Shown piece by piece: positions 5,458 to 6,399 of a stretch of 6,399 nucleotides of DNA. The notes under the pieces were generated by a model that had not been told where the DNA came from, did no database searches, and saw nothing but the letters and a program-made list of their open reading frames with translations. The first letter of the stretch is position 1; each line of letters begins with the position of its first letter. The DNA comes from Pseudomonadota bacterium (lineage in GTDB: Bacteria; Desulfobacterota; Syntrophia; Syntrophales; UBA5619), in contig JAHJXP010000219.1 of NCBI GenBank assembly GCA_018827585.1, positions 1-6,399 of the forward strand, written 5' to 3'. The position numbers and the translations under genes are program-made.

Positions 5458-5850
5458 TCAGGGTTTTTGCAGATTCGGCCTTATATTTTCCCCGACTCGG
5501 CGTGCGATCCGGATGCATTTTTCACAGGTTTCCCGATCCGGCATCGCGTCCGGCAGGATGCTGAAAAGAGGGTATCGTGAGGGCATAAATACGGAGTCGA
5601 GAAGGGCGCAATCCTCTTCCGTAAGCGCCGCATCCAGGCCGTAATCCACGAGCGACTGCCACAATACAAAGATTGCGTGCGTTTTCTTGAAAGGCAGTTC
5701 ATGCTCAATCATAAGGGCTTTCAAGTACTTTTCCACGGCCTGCTGGGCATTGTGAAGGCAGGCATTCAGGTGATTGTGTGCCAGAGACAACTCGGCGACA
5801 GCAAGATTTTCCGCGGCATAGTTCAACCAGGCGTTGGTCTCATCTTTCAT
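5458..5850 (-). CDS. HEPN domain protein, partner of the adjacent nucleotidyltransferase
   Basis: A 130-residue all-helical protein of the HEPN superfamily (PF05168/COG2250 type), commonly encoded beside a minimal nucleotidyltransferase. Such pairs act as toxin-antitoxin or defence-related modules. Visible family marks are LHNAQQAVEKYLKALM (32-47), KTH (56-58) and SRYPLF (91-96). The RNase signature R-x(4-6)-H of toxic HEPN proteins such as HepT is absent: no arginine is followed by histidine at that spacing. Ribonuclease activity therefore should not be assumed. The start at 5850 has AGAGG six bases upstream and begins MKDETNAWL; the frame extends further back to 5931, but only through an Arg-rich stretch read out of the nucleotidyltransferase gene. 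The gene overlaps that upstream gene by 11 bases, so the two are translated together and probably form a complex. Confidence 0.88.
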   Translation of the reverse strand: MKDETNAWLNYAAENLAVAELSLAHNHLNACLHNAQQAVEKYLKALMIEHELPFKKTHAIFVLWQSLVDYGLDAALTEEDCALLDSVFMPSRYPLFSILPDAMPDRETCEKCIRIARRVGENIRPNLQKP

Positions 5851-6142
5851 AGACGACCTCTCCCGCTTCGATCTCGCCGAGAAACGACGTCTGATCCGGT
5901 TCCGGTCGCACAGGAATGACATCCACGGCAATCTTTCGGTAAACGGGACGAAGCATTTTTCGATATTTCATAGCCAGTTCAAGATAAGGGGCCTTGCTTT
6001 CCTGAAAAACCGCCACATCGATGTCATTCGGAGCCTCCGCCGTAAGAAAAGAACCAAACACGACGATCCGTCGGATTTCACTCGCCCCGGCCAGGCATTT
6101 GACAACATCTTTTTTAATCGCTTCTTTATCAAAACGGTCCAT
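5840..6142 (-). CDS. MNT-type minimal nucleotidyltransferase (DNA polymerase beta superfamily)
   Basis: A 100-residue protein, the usual size for stand-alone nucleotidyltransferases of MNT/HEPN modules. The active-site signature is complete: G30-S31 followed by D40-I-D42 (GSFLTAEAPNDIDVAV), and a third acidic residue, D74, in KIAVDVIPV. These three aspartates bind the metal ions for nucleotide transfer. In the characterised MntA-HepT system the enzyme adds AMP to the HEPN toxin and silences it. By analogy this protein would modify or inhibit the HEPN protein encoded next, but the HEPN here belongs to a different branch, so the target is inferred. GAGGA lies nine bases before the ATG. The gap to the HEPN-like gene upstream is 106 bases, so all three could share a transcript. 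Confidence 0.9.
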   Translation of the reverse strand: MDRFDKEAIKKDVVKCLAGASEIRRIVVFGSFLTAEAPNDIDVAVFQESKAPYLELAMKYRKMLRPVYRKIAVDVIPVRPEPDQTSFLGEIEAGEVVYER

Positions 6143-6173
6143 ATGGCTTTGTCCTCGATCAGCGCGTTGATTT

Positions 6174-6201
6174 AGATTACATATATCTGCCTTATTCTCA
6201 A
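6174..6201 (-). promoter_or_regulatory. Possible promoter of the MNT/HEPN pair
   Basis: Minus-strand TTGAGA (6201-6196, five of six) is followed after 16 bases by TAATCT (6179-6174), a poor -10 match. The surrounding gap (6143-6248) is AT-rich compared with the rest of the window, which fits a promoter, but the boxes alone are weak. Confidence 0.3.
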
Positions 6202-6248
6202 GCGTATCCTACATTTTACCTCGGTGCACAAAGTGTCTTTATGTTCTT

Positions 6249-6399
6249 TCAATCCTCTATCAGTTCGGGATGGATCGTGCGCAACCACTCCGCAACATCA
6301 TCGCGGATCTTCTTCGCCAGAAAAAACATCTCCCTCGCTTCCTGATCGGATGTGATTCCCGCCCTTTCGTAACCACCGATGTTTCTTTTCTTCCGGAAC
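6249..6399 (-). CDS. C-terminal 49 residues of a second HEPN-like protein (cut by the right edge)
   Basis: The frame is open from the edge (first complete codon 6398-6396) to the stop at 6251-6249. It begins RKKRNIGGYERAGITSDQEA (residues 2-21) and ends VAEWLRTIHPELIED. The pattern R-K-x-R-N-x3-YE followed by G(I/V)xS(D/E)xEA and a final helix is typical, as I recall it, of small helical HEPN-type proteins (SAV_6107-like) that also partner nucleotidyltransferases. The protein is incomplete, so its N-terminal half and any RNase motif cannot be judged. It lies 106 bases upstream of the MNT gene on the same strand. It may belong to the same module, or to another MNT/HEPN pair extending beyond the window. 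Confidence 0.65.
   Translation of the reverse strand, partial: FRKKRNIGGYERAGITSDQEAREMFFLAKKIRDDVAEWLRTIHPELIED

Noticed and set aside
1..6399. CRISPR array, tRNA, rRNA or insertion sequence
   Set aside because: I saw no regularly spaced repeats, no cloverleaf or rRNA sequence, no transposase and no terminal inverted repeats.

Overview
The window looks like a chromosomal segment from a GC-rich bacterium, probably of the former Deltaproteobacteria (Geobacter/Syntrophus-like lineages). That placement is inference. It rests on the family resemblance of the anti-sigma factor and of a secreted protein, not on any phylogenetic marker. Most genes lie on the minus strand; only the membrane protein in the middle is on the plus strand.

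Layout, left to right. (1) 1-948, minus: the first 316 residues of carB, the large subunit of carbamoyl-phosphate synthase, running off the left edge. A near-consensus sigma70-type promoter (TTGACA-N17-TATCTT) lies about 130 bases upstream, followed by a leader of about 120 bases. carA is not next to it. (2) 1217-3887, minus: a three-gene cell-envelope signalling operon. In transcription order it holds a secreted protein of unknown function (3887-3021), an ECF sigma factor (2976-2272) and its membrane-anchored zinc-finger anti-sigma factor (2275-1217; ATGA overlap with the sigma gene). The operon is preceded by GGAACTT-N17-TCTAA, a textbook sigmaE/ECF-class promoter, so the sigma factor probably activates its own operon. 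(3) 4196-5233, plus: an AbrB-family membrane protein made of two halves repeated at an offset of about 180 residues. (4) 5223-6399, minus: an accessory segment that looks lower in GC. It contains a 32-residue remnant of a helicase gene, cut off exactly at the end of the AbrB-family gene; a cluster of three GGGTAC half-sites in front of that remnant; a nucleotidyltransferase (MNT)/HEPN gene pair of toxin-antitoxin type; and the C-terminus of a second HEPN-like protein at the right edge.

How the parts work together. The sigma/anti-sigma pair should form a transmembrane switch: the cytoplasmic zinc-finger domain holds the sigma factor, and an envelope signal sensed by the periplasmic part releases it to transcribe the operon, including the secreted protein. 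The MNT and HEPN proteins are translationally linked (11-base overlap) and should act as one module. carB and the AbrB-family gene look like unrelated housekeeping neighbours.

The best leads are the self-regulated operon with its uncharacterised secreted first gene, and the accessory edge at 5234 where an incoming or decaying defence-type helicase gene meets the chromosome.
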